Assembly (NCBI GenBank): GCA_002280555.1
Contig: NCEE01000016.1
Span: 1 to 64,000, forward strand
Direction of reading: 5' to 3'
Source: Sphingomonas sp. 32-62-10
GTDB taxonomy: Bacteria > Pseudomonadota > Alphaproteobacteria > Sphingomonadales > Sphingomonadaceae
DNA length: 64,000 bases
Shown here: in pieces, positions 50,753-58,497 of the stretch
How positions within the stretch are numbered: position 1 is the stretch's first letter
How the letters are laid out: each line of letters starts with the position of its first letter
Position numbers and translations under genes: made by a program
Notes under the pieces: generated by a model
Seen by the model: only the letters and a program-made list of their open reading frames with translations
Database searches by the model: none
What the model was told of the DNA's origin: nothing

Positions 50753-52185
50753 TTCACATCTCCCGAGCCGGGCTGACCAAGTTCGAAATCGGATACCGGG
50801 CGCAGGCGCGGATCATTGGCGTCATATAGCAACGCGCCATCGATCCAGACCTTGTCGGGCCGCGAATAGACGCTGAACGGGTTGCCGTTCCATAACACGA
50901 CATCAGCCATCTTGCCGGGTTTCAGGCTACCGGTGCGATCGCCGATGCCGAGCGCCTTGGCGGGATTATAGGTCAGCCAGGTCCACGCGGTTGCATCGGA
51001 AATGTCGATCCCCGCGCGCCTGCCAGCGGCAAGCGCCTTGGCGACTTCCTGGTTGAGCCGCTGAATGCCGTTGGCGTCATCGGAATGGATCATGCCGCAA
51101 GCGCCCGCCTTTTGCAGCAGCGCAAGGTTCTCGCTGATCGCGTCATAGGATTCCATCTTGAACCCCCACCAGTCCGCCCAGACGGCCGCGCAAGTGTCAT
51201 TGCTCTTCAGCAAGTCGCCGATCTTGTAGGCCTCAACCGCGTGGTGAAACGCGGTCACTTTGTATCCGAACTCCTTGGCCATATCCATGACGAGCGCCAT
51301 TTCGTCGGCGCGGTAGCAATGGTTCTGAACCAGGATTTCGCCCGAAAGTACGCCGCGCAACGTATCCATGCCGATGTCGCGCGCGGGCGGTTCGCCGCCA
51401 TCCTTTTCATACTTGTCCCAACGGCGCTTATATTCGGCAGCGCGCGCCCAGGTCTGGCGATCAACGGCGATATTGCCCATCCGGGTCGAGGGCTGGCGAC
51501 CCTTGCCGCCATAAACGCGCTTGGGGTTTTCGCCGCACGCCATTTTCATGCCGTAAGGCGCACCGGGGAACTTCATCCCCTGCGCGGTGCGGGCATAAAC
51601 GTTCTTGAGCACCACCGAGCGCCCGCCGAACAGATTGGCCGAGCCCGGCAGAATCTGCAGTGTGGTCACGCCGCCATTGGCGAGCGCGCGGCTGAAGCCC
51701 GGGTCCTGCGGCCAAACGCTATGTTCGGCCCAGACATCGGCGGTGACGGGGCTGGTCGCCTCATTGCCGTCCGAATGCGCCTCGACACCGGGCGAAGGAT
51801 AATTGCCGAGATGGCTGTGAATATCGATGATGCCGGGGGTCAACGTCTTGCCGGTGCCGTCGATCACCACTGCGCCCGCGGGGGCGGCGATCGTCTGGCC
51901 GATTTCGACGATCTTACCATCGGCAAACAGCGCCGATCCGCGCTCGATTTTGCCGCCTTCGCCATCGAAAATGGTGACATTGGTGATCAGCGTCGGTTTG
52001 CCGGGATAGGCGCGATAGGTGGAGGGAAAGGGGTTATGATCGAAGCCCTTGCCCATGCCGGGGCCGGACTTTGTGGGGGCGCTCGCCGCGTTCTTCGGCT
52101 TGGCATCGCCCGTCGTGGCACAGGCGGAAAGCAGCGCGGTTGCCCCCAATGCTGCAAGGAGGCCCCTCATCATCCCAGTCGTCAT
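50749..52185 (-). CDS. Exported amidohydrolase with H-x-H metal motif
   Basis: This 478-residue lipoprotein-like amidohydrolase has signal and lipobox ATALLSACATTG. The metal motif is intact in GIIDIHSHLGNYPSPGVEAH, further ligands are likely in VQNHCYRADEM and VTAFHHAVEAYKIG, and the Asp in GMIHSDDANGIQRL. Relatives are exported imidazolonepropionase/dipeptidase-like hydrolases of uncertain substrate. It is the first gene of a pair with the H-x-H-less protein. Confidence 0.88.
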   Translation of the reverse strand: MTTGMMRGLLAALGATALLSACATTGDAKPKNAASAPTKSGPGMGKGFDHNPFPSTYRAYPGKPTLITNVTIFDGEGGKIERGSALFADGKIVEIGQTIAAPAGAVVIDGTGKTLTPGIIDIHSHLGNYPSPGVEAHSDGNEATSPVTADVWAEHSVWPQDPGFSRALANGGVTTLQILPGSANLFGGRSVVLKNVYARTAQGMKFPGAPYGMKMACGENPKRVYGGKGRQPSTRMGNIAVDRQTWARAAEYKRRWDKYEKDGGEPPARDIGMDTLRGVLSGEILVQNHCYRADEMALVMDMAKEFGYKVTAFHHAVEAYKIGDLLKSNDTCAAVWADWWGFKMESYDAISENLALLQKAGACGMIHSDDANGIQRLNQEVAKALAAGRRAGIDISDATAWTWLTYNPAKALGIGDRTGSLKPGKMADVVLWNGNPFSVYSRPDKVWIDGALLYDANDPRLRPVSDFELGQPGSGDVK

Positions 52186-52282
52186 GCTAACCCCTTTTGG
52201 CCCGTTGTTCAGGCCTTAAGGGGCCAACATTCCGGCAATATGTACTCGTGTCAATCGCGGGCAGTTCCAATCAATCAGCCGA

Positions 52283-53434
52283 TCAAAGCGACCGCCCGAT
52301 CAGTTCCTTCATGATTTCGTTGGTGCCACCGTAAATCCGGCTGACGCGTGCGCCGCGCCACATCCGGGCGATCGGATATTCGTTCATGTAGCCCGCACCG
52401 CCGTGCAGCTGCAGGCACTTGTCCATCACTTCCCATTGCAGATCGGTATGCCAGAGCTTGGCAGCCGCACCCTCGGTCGGGGTTAGTTCCTTTGCCAGGT
52501 GGCGCTTGATCGCCCAGTCGAGATGCGCCCAGCCGACCTGCAGCTTGGCCTTCAGGTCCGCCAGCACGAAGCGCGTGTTCTGGAAATCGAACACGGTGCC
52601 CATGAACGCCTTGCGATCCTTGGTGAAGGCAACGGTATCGTCGAACGCGCGCTGGGCGGATGCCTGCACGCCGATCGCGATCGACAGCCGCTCCTGCGGC
52701 AACTGGCTCATCAGATAGATGAAGCCCTTGCCCTCTTCGCCCAAGCAATTGGTCATCGGCACGCGGACATCTTCGAAGAACAGCTCTGACGTGTCGGCGG
52801 CGTCCTGCCCAATCTTGTCGAGGTTGCGGCCGCGCTTGAATCCTTCCCGGTCGGCTTCGACCAGAATGATCGACATGCCCTTATAGGCAGGCTTGGCATC
52901 GGGATCGGTCTTGGCGACCACCAGGATCAGATCGGCATTCTGGCCATTGGTGATATAGGTTTTGGAGCCATTGATGACGTAGTGATTGCCATCCTTCTTC
53001 GCACTGGTGCGGATCGATTGCAGGTCGGAGCCGGTGCCCGGCTCGGTCATCGCGATCGCGGTGATCGTTTCACCCGAAACGAGGCGGGGCAGCCACTGCT
53101 TCTTCTGTTCTTCGGAGCCGTACTGGACGATGTAATCGCACACGATGTCCGACTGGAGCGAGAAGCCGAGCGGCACGCCGATGTACGACACTTCCTCGTC
53201 AACAATCGCGTTATAGCCGAAATCGAGGCCCAGGCCGCCATATTCCTCTGGCACGGTCGGGCACAGCATGCCGATCGCACCGCCCTTTTTCCAGATTTCC
53301 TTGTCGACAATGCCGGCGGCTTCCCAGTCATTCACATGCGGCACCGCCTCCTTCTGCAAAAAGCTGCGAACGGTCTGGCGGAAAGCCTCATGATCCTCAC
53401 CATAAGCGAAGCGGCCGGGAAGCGTATCGAGCAT
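52283..53434 (-). CDS. Acyl-CoA dehydrogenase
   Basis: This 383-residue FAD enzyme catalyses the first step of beta-oxidation, forming the trans-2-enoyl-CoA and passing electrons to ETF. The two signatures are present: ITAIAMTEPGTGSDLQSIRT and QLHGGAGYMNEYPIARMWRG followed by RIYGGTNEIMKELIGRSL. Length and the WxxD-type start (DHEAFRQTVRSFLQKEAVPH) fit long-chain or unclassified acyl-CoA dehydrogenases. ATG 53434 has AGAGGA five bases upstream. It diverges from the FAH-family gene. Confidence 0.93.
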   Translation of the reverse strand: MLDTLPGRFAYGEDHEAFRQTVRSFLQKEAVPHVNDWEAAGIVDKEIWKKGGAIGMLCPTVPEEYGGLGLDFGYNAIVDEEVSYIGVPLGFSLQSDIVCDYIVQYGSEEQKKQWLPRLVSGETITAIAMTEPGTGSDLQSIRTSAKKDGNHYVINGSKTYITNGQNADLILVVAKTDPDAKPAYKGMSIILVEADREGFKRGRNLDKIGQDAADTSELFFEDVRVPMTNCLGEEGKGFIYLMSQLPQERLSIAIGVQASAQRAFDDTVAFTKDRKAFMGTVFDFQNTRFVLADLKAKLQVGWAHLDWAIKRHLAKELTPTEGAAAKLWHTDLQWEVMDKCLQLHGGAGYMNEYPIARMWRGARVSRIYGGTNEIMKELIGRSL

Positions 53435-53575
53435 GTCAGTCCTCTCTTGAAACCTTTTGCCCAAACTGCGGTGGCGCGGCGACGCGGTCAATAGGGCTGT
53501 TGGGGCAATCCGTGCTGGCTCGACAGGGCGAGTGAGCGGAGTAAGGTTGGCCAAACCATAAACGCAGGAGAGTCT

Positions 53576-54583
53576 ATGAAACTGGCCAGCCTCAAATCCG
53601 GGCGCGACGGCGCGCTAATCGTCGTGTCGCCCGATCTGGCCTGGTATGCCGACGCCGGCCATATCGTACCGACGCTCCAGGCCGCGCTCGATGACTGGGA
53701 TCATGTGGCCCCTGCGCTCCGCAACCTGTCGACCGATCTGGAACATGAGGTGATCCCGATGCGGCGGTTCCACGAACATGGTGCGGCGGCACCGCTGCCG
53801 CGCGCGTACCAATGGGCTGATGGCTCGGCCTATGTGAACCATGTCGCACTTGTGCGGCAGGCACGGGGTGCAGAGATGCCCGACAGCTTCTGGCACGATC
53901 CGCTGATGTATCAGGGTGGATCGGACGGTTTCCTCGGTCCGCGCGATTCGATTCTGTTGAAGGACGATGCCTGGGGTTGTGATCTCGAGGGCGAGGTCGT
54001 TGTCGTGACGGGCGATGTGCCGATGGGCGCGAGCCGTGAAGAGGCTCTGGCGAGCATCAGGCTGGTGGGGCTGACCAACGATGTGTCGCTGCGCAACTTG
54101 ATCCCAGGTGAACTCGCAAAGGGCTTCGGCTTTTTCCAGTCCAAACCGGCCAGCGCCTTTTCGCCGGTGTTCGTGACTCCCGATTCTCTCGGCGACTGGT
54201 GGCAGGACGGCAAGTTGCACCGCAAACTGATGATCGACCTGAACGGCAAGCCGCTCGGCCGGGTCGAGGCAGGCGAAGACATGACCTTCGATTTCGGCAC
54301 GCTGATCGCGCACGCCGCCAAAACGCGCGCGCTGGGGGCAGGGACCATCATCGGGTCCGGCACCGTATCCAATCGCGGTGCCGATGGCGGCCCTGGCAAG
54401 CCGATTGCCGATGGCGGGGTGGGTTATGCGTGCCTAGCCGAAGTCCGCACCGTTGAGACGATCCTGGGCGGCGCCGCCGTGACGCCGTTTCTAAAGGCGG
54501 GTGATACGGTGCGGATCTGGGCCGAAGATGATCGGCATCATCCGATTTTCGGGGTGATCGAGCAGACGGTGGTGGCGGGGTAG
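53576..54583 (+). CDS. Fumarylacetoacetate hydrolase family protein
   Basis: This 335-residue FAH-fold enzyme has the metal-binding E-x-E in GCDLEGEVVVVTGDV, the conserved LTNDVSLRNL stretch and the C-terminal GSGTVSNRGADGGPGKPIAD and GDTVRIWAEDD segments. Family members cleave C-C bonds in diketo acids or decarboxylate them, often in aromatic or tyrosine breakdown. No tyrosine-pathway gene is beside it, so the reaction is not assigned. It is followed by a family B repeat. Confidence 0.88.
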   Translation: MKLASLKSGRDGALIVVSPDLAWYADAGHIVPTLQAALDDWDHVAPALRNLSTDLEHEVIPMRRFHEHGAAAPLPRAYQWADGSAYVNHVALVRQARGAEMPDSFWHDPLMYQGGSDGFLGPRDSILLKDDAWGCDLEGEVVVVTGDVPMGASREEALASIRLVGLTNDVSLRNLIPGELAKGFGFFQSKPASAFSPVFVTPDSLGDWWQDGKLHRKLMIDLNGKPLGRVEAGEDMTFDFGTLIAHAAKTRALGAGTIIGSGTVSNRGADGGPGKPIADGGVGYACLAEVRTVETILGGAAVTPFLKAGDTVRIWAEDDRHHPIFGVIEQTVVAG

Positions 54584-54614
54584 GAGCAGCATCTTGCTGT
54601 TTGCCATCCTGAGC

Positions 54615-54720
54615 CGTTCGGGCTGAGCGAAGTCGAAGCCCCTGCGCAGCGCTTGCCCCCTTCGACTGCCTGCCAAGGCAGGCGCTCAGGACAGGCTTCG
54701 ACTTCGCTCAGGGCGAACCG
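54615..54720. repeat. Palindromic element, family B (copy 2)
   Basis: GTTCGGGCTGAGCGAAGTCG (continuing AAG) at the left and CTTCGACTTCGCTCAGGGCG (continuing AAC) at the right are inverted arms. The 60-base centre itself contains a second inverted pair, CTGCCTGCCAAGGCAGGC, and another CTTCGACT half-arm, so it looks like a double insertion. Confidence 0.88.
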
Positions 54721-54748
54721 GAGGGGGCAGGGTAAACCCGTTCGGCGC

Positions 54749-54940
54749 TTAGCGCCCGGCGCGGGGGTTCTTCCAGAATGCCCGCGCGACCAGCGCCGCG
54801 GCGACATAGACCGCGTACAGTGCCAGCGAGGGCAGAAGCATCAGTGCCGATGCCGAAAGCACCAGAATGCCGATCGCGGCATCGATCGTGGGTAGGCGAA
54901 CGGGGCGGGCCTTGGCGCGGGTGATTGACTGCATGTGCAT
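54749..54940 (-). CDS. Small membrane protein, 63 residues
   Basis: This short protein has a basic N-terminus (ITRAKARPVRLP), then one long or two short hydrophobic helices (IDAAIGILVLSASALMLLPS, LALYAVYVAAALVARAF), and a basic end. No family is recognised. ATG 54940 has AGGGAG seven bases upstream. It lies between the FAH gene and the haloalkane dehalogenase-like gene, from which it diverges. Confidence 0.6.
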   Translation of the reverse strand: MHMQSITRAKARPVRLPTIDAAIGILVLSASALMLLPSLALYAVYVAAALVARAFWKNPRAGR

Positions 54941-55078
54941 CACGTAGCTCCCTTCTGAGAGGCATAATGCATGATGCAGGTTAACGATCCCTGACGGTGC
55001 GTATCGGCGATTCACGCTTGCCACCCACGCCACCGATGATAAATTGACATGAATAATGCCAATTCAGGGAATCGTCCG

Positions 55079-55948
55079 ATGATCGAAGCAAAACGTACAC
55101 CCGACGAACGCTTTAAGGACGTGCCTGATTTTGATTTTCCGGTGCGCTATGTCGATGATCTGCCGGGCTATGAGGGGCTGCGCGGTGCCTATATCGATGC
55201 CGGTCCGGCCGATGCCGATCGTGTGTTCCTGTGTCAGCACGGCGAACCAAGCTGGAGCTTCCTCTATCGCCGGATGATCCCGGTGTTCCTTGAAACCGGC
55301 GCGCGCGTGATCTGTCCCGATTTCCTTGGCTTTGGCCGGTCGGACAAGCCAGTGCGGCAGGAGGATTACAGCTTCGATTTCCACCGCAACTGGCTGCTTG
55401 CCGATGATGATCTCGGCGGCCGTCAGGTGGGCCGTCAGCATGTACTGCAAGGTGCCGCGCGTCTTTTCATCGGTAATTGCCCCCGCGGTGACACCGGCAT
55501 CGGCACCGGGGCGTCGCCGGGTCCTGGCTTCATGATGTGGAAGGCCTATGCCGCATCGACGCCCGATTTGCCGATCGGCGCGCTGATCGCGCGCGGCACG
55601 CCGCATCTGACGCCCGCAGAGATCGCCGCCTATGAGGCGCCCTATCCCGATGCCAGCTACAAGGCGGGGGCACAAATTTTCCCGGCGCTCGTGCCGATCG
55701 TGCCTGACATGCCGGGCGCGGCGATCGGTCGTGAAGCCGTGAAATTCTGGTCCGAACGTTGGAGCGGGCCGAGCTTCATGGCGGTGGGGGCAGCCGATCC
55801 GGTTTTAGGGCCGACGCAAATGGAGGCGCTGCGCAAACAGATCAGGGGCTGTCCCGAACCAATGATCATCCCCGATGGCGGCCATTTCGTCCAGGAATGG
55901 GGTGAACCGATCGCGCGTGCGGCGATTGCTGCCTTTGGTGGGCGCTGA
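55079..55948 (+). CDS. Haloalkane dehalogenase-like protein with catalytic segment replaced
   Basis: Both ends of this 289-residue alpha/beta hydrolase match haloalkane dehalogenases: FVFLCQHGEPSWSFLYRRMI-like strand with the oxyanion HGEPSWS, VICPDFLGFGRSDKP, GPGFMMWKAYAASTPDLPIG, and the late catalytic His in IIPDGGHFVQEWGE. The region that normally carries the nucleophile motif (Q-D-W-G-G) is missing. In its place residues 107-138 (55397-55492) are foreign. Read on the other strand they give a perfect 32-codon stretch with ITDEKTRGTLQYMLTAHLTA, like ABC-2 transporter permeases. The frame is kept. As written it cannot be a dehalogenase. ATG 55079 (AGGGA upstream) is preferred over 55049. 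Confidence 0.8.
   Translation: MIEAKRTPDERFKDVPDFDFPVRYVDDLPGYEGLRGAYIDAGPADADRVFLCQHGEPSWSFLYRRMIPVFLETGARVICPDFLGFGRSDKPVRQEDYSFDFHRNWLLADDDLGGRQVGRQHVLQGAARLFIGNCPRGDTGIGTGASPGPGFMMWKAYAASTPDLPIGALIARGTPHLTPAEIAAYEAPYPDASYKAGAQIFPALVPIVPDMPGAAIGREAVKFWSERWSGPSFMAVGAADPVLGPTQMEALRKQIRGCPEPMIIPDGGHFVQEWGEPIARAAIAAFGGR
55397..55492 (-). other. Inverted 96-bp fragment resembling an ABC-2 permease gene
   Basis: The minus strand reads VTAGAITDEKTRGTLQYMLT and AHLTAAEIIIGK without a stop over 32 codons. The E-K-x-x-G-T-L-x-x-L-L-T-x-x-x-x-x-x-E-I-x-x-G-K pattern is the cytoplasmic loop of ABC-2 type permeases (NosY/NatB-like). No other part of such a gene is in the window. Confidence 0.65.
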
Positions 55949-56033
55949 CCCTCTCGCCATCGGCGTTGAAATTTTATAACAAGGTGCCAATGAGCGATTC
56001 CCGGGTAGGCCGGGGCTCGCATTTGGAGAGACC

Positions 56034-57320
56034 ATGGCTGGCGATTTGCCGCGTGCCAATTTGCAACCGCTGACGCTGCACGTGCCCGAGCCGAGGTTTC
56101 GGCCGGGCGATGCGGTGGATTTCGTTGATATCGATGTGCCCCCGGCGGGCAGCGCCCCGCGCCCCGATACGGCCGATCGTCCCGATAGCTTTGCGCCGCT
56201 CGCCTATACGCTGATCCGCGTGCTGGATGATGACGGTCAGGCGGTCGGCCCGTGGAATCCGCGCCTGTCGCCCGATGCGCTGCGCAAGATGCTGCGCAGC
56301 ATGGCGCTGGTCCGCGCGTTCGACGAGCGCATGTTCCGCGCCCAACGCCAGGGCAAGACGAGCTTCTACATGAAATGCACAGGCGAGGAGGCGATCGCCG
56401 TCGCCGCCGCACACGCGCTCGATTACGAGGATATGTGCTTTCCCTCCTACCGCCAGCAGGGGCTGCTCATCGCGCGCGGCTGGTCGCTGGTCGACATGAT
56501 GAACCAGATTTATTCGAACAAGGGTGATCGGCTGCAGGGCAAGCAGCTGCCGATCATGTATTCGGTGAAGGAAGCCGGCTTCTTCTCCATTTCGGGCAAT
56601 CTTACCACGCAATATCCGCAAGCCGTCGGCTGGGCGATGGCGAGTGCGGCCAAGGGCGATACCCGGATCGCCGCCACCTGGTGCGGCGAAGGATCGACCG
56701 CGGAGGGCGATTTCCACTCCGCCTGTACCTTTGCCAGCGTGTACCGCGCGCCGGTGATCTTCAACGTCGTCAACAATCAATGGGCGATCAGCAGCTTTTC
56801 AGGGTTCGCCGGGGCGGAATCGACCACTTTTGCGGCGCGCGCGATCGGCTATGGCATCGCCGGCCTGCGGGTCGACGGCAATGATGCGCTCGCGGTTTAT
56901 GCCGCCACCGCCTGGGCAGCGGAGCGTGCACGAACCAACCAGGGGCCGACGCTGATCGAGCATTTCACCTACCGCGCCGAAGGCCATTCGACATCGGATG
57001 ATCCGGGGCAATATCGATCGGCGGGGGAACCCAATGCCTGGCCGCTTGGCGATCCGATCAAGCGGCTGCGCGATCACCTGATCGCGATCGGTGAATGGGA
57101 TGAGGAGCGCCATGCGGCGCAAGACCTCGAACTCGCCGAAATGGTGAAGGCAGCGCAAAAAGAAGCCGAAAAGAACGGCATCCTCGGCCACGGTCTCCAC
57201 CAGCCGCTCGACAGCCTGTTCGACGGCGTGTTCGAAGAAATGCCCTGGCACCTGCGCGAACAACAGGCGCAGATGATCGCCGAGGAAACCGCGAGTGGCC
57301 GACCATGGGCTCTGAAGTGA
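56034..57320 (+). CDS. bkdA1: Branched-chain 2-oxoacid dehydrogenase E1 alpha
   Basis: This 428-residue thiamine diphosphate enzyme decarboxylates the 2-oxoacids of Leu, Ile and Val. The TPP-binding motif is ATWCGEGSTAEGDFHSACTF ending NVVNNQWAISS, the phosphorylation-loop-like segment is YRAEGHSTSDDPGQYRS, and the substrate region ALVRAFDERMFRAQRQGKTS. An N-terminal extension of about 60 residues before the conserved core is typical of the BCKDH branch. ATG 56034 has GGAG upstream. The E1 beta gene follows after a palindromic repeat. Confidence 0.94.
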   Translation: MAGDLPRANLQPLTLHVPEPRFRPGDAVDFVDIDVPPAGSAPRPDTADRPDSFAPLAYTLIRVLDDDGQAVGPWNPRLSPDALRKMLRSMALVRAFDERMFRAQRQGKTSFYMKCTGEEAIAVAAAHALDYEDMCFPSYRQQGLLIARGWSLVDMMNQIYSNKGDRLQGKQLPIMYSVKEAGFFSISGNLTTQYPQAVGWAMASAAKGDTRIAATWCGEGSTAEGDFHSACTFASVYRAPVIFNVVNNQWAISSFSGFAGAESTTFAARAIGYGIAGLRVDGNDALAVYAATAWAAERARTNQGPTLIEHFTYRAEGHSTSDDPGQYRSAGEPNAWPLGDPIKRLRDHLIAIGEWDEERHAAQDLELAEMVKAAQKEAEKNGILGHGLHQPLDSLFDGVFEEMPWHLREQQAQMIAEETASGRPWALK

Positions 57321-57340
57321 TGTCCCTGATTTTTGCATTC

Positions 57341-57423
57341 TTCACCCCGGCCTTGAGCCGGGGTCCCGCTTCCTTTCGCCCGCTGAAGAATAGCGGGACC
57401 CCGGCTCAAGGCCGAGGTGACGG
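57341..57423. repeat. Palindromic element, family D (copy 2), within the BCKDH operon
   Basis: TTCACCCCGGCCTTGAGCCG continues GGGTCCCGCT, and the right arm AGCGGGACCCCGGCTCAAGG continues CCGAGGTGACG. The two are inverted with a 20-base centre. It fills most of the gap between E1 alpha and E1 beta; the E1 beta ribosome-binding site GGGAGG starts right at its edge. Confidence 0.9.
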
Positions 57424-57432
57424 GAGGGTGGT

Positions 57433-58497
57433 ATGACTAACCGGCGTGATGGGGATCCAACAGTGGCGGATACCTTGAATACCACCCGCATGAACATGAT
57501 CCAGGCGATCAATTCCGCCATGGACGTCATGATGGACCGCGACCCCGACATTGTCGTGATGGGCGAGGATGTCGGCTATTTCGGCGGCGTATTCCGCGCG
57601 ACGGCGGGCCTGCAGGCAAAATATGGCAAGCAGCGTGTGTTCGACACCCCGATCACCGAATGCGGCATCATCGGCGTCGCGGTAGGGATGGGGGCTTACG
57701 GCCTGCGTCCGGTGCCCGAAATCCAGTTCGCCGATTATATTTATCCCGCGCTCGATCAGTTGGTCAGCGAGGCGGCGCGGCTGCGCTATCGCTCCAATGG
57801 CGAGTTTACCGCGCCGATCACGGTGCGGTCGCCCTTTGGCGGTGGCATTTTCGGCGGGCAGACCCATTCGCAATCGCCCGAGGGCATCTTCACCCATGTA
57901 TCGGGCGTGAAGACGGTGATCCCGTCGACCCCCTATGACGCCAAGGGACTGTTGATCGCGGCGATCGAGGATAATGATCCGACGATCTTCTTCGAACCCA
58001 AGCGCATCTATAACGGCCCGTTCGACGGCCATTGGGACAAGCCGACACAAAACTGGTCGCAGCACCCGGCAGGCGAGGTGCCGACGGGTTATTACAAGAT
58101 CGACCTGGGCAAAGCGAAGATCGTGCGCGCGGGGGAGGCGCTGACCGTGCTCGCCTACGGCACAATGGTGCATGTCGCGCTCGCGGTGATGACCGAGGCG
58201 GGGGTCGATGCCGAAGTGATCGATCTGCGCACCTTGGTGCCGCTCGATATCGAGACGATTGCAGCATCGGTGCAGAAAACCGGGCGCTGCATGATCGTCC
58301 ATGAAGCGACTCGGACCAGCGGCTTCGGCGCGGAACTGTCCGCGCAGGTGCAGGAACGCTGTTTCTATCACCTCGAAGCGCCGATCGAGCGCGTCACCGG
58401 TTTCGACACGCCCTATCCGCACAGCCTGGAATGGGCCTATTTCCCGGGGCCGGTCCGGATTGGCGAGGCCCTCAAGAAAATCATGAAGGACGCATAA
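57433..58497 (+). CDS. bkdA2: Branched-chain 2-oxoacid dehydrogenase E1 beta
   Basis: This 354-residue beta subunit completes the E1 active site. Conserved blocks: MIQAINSAMDVMMDRDPDIV, VMGEDVGYFGGVFRATAGLQ, VFDTPITECGIIGVAVGMGA, RSPFGGGIFGGQTHSQSPEG and EVIDLRTLVPLDIETI. ATG 57433 (GGGAGG upstream) is used; the conserved part starts near the ATG at 57490. The stop shares its last A with the ATG of the E2 gene (TAATG), so translation is coupled. Confidence 0.95.
   Translation: MTNRRDGDPTVADTLNTTRMNMIQAINSAMDVMMDRDPDIVVMGEDVGYFGGVFRATAGLQAKYGKQRVFDTPITECGIIGVAVGMGAYGLRPVPEIQFADYIYPALDQLVSEAARLRYRSNGEFTAPITVRSPFGGGIFGGQTHSQSPEGIFTHVSGVKTVIPSTPYDAKGLLIAAIEDNDPTIFFEPKRIYNGPFDGHWDKPTQNWSQHPAGEVPTGYYKIDLGKAKIVRAGEALTVLAYGTMVHVALAVMTEAGVDAEVIDLRTLVPLDIETIAASVQKTGRCMIVHEATRTSGFGAELSAQVQERCFYHLEAPIERVTGFDTPYPHSLEWAYFPGPVRIGEALKKIMKDA

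Noticed and set aside
55049..55078. The earlier ATG of the haloalkane dehalogenase-like gene
   Set aside because: The ATG at 55079 has AGGGA at good distance and matches the usual protein start.
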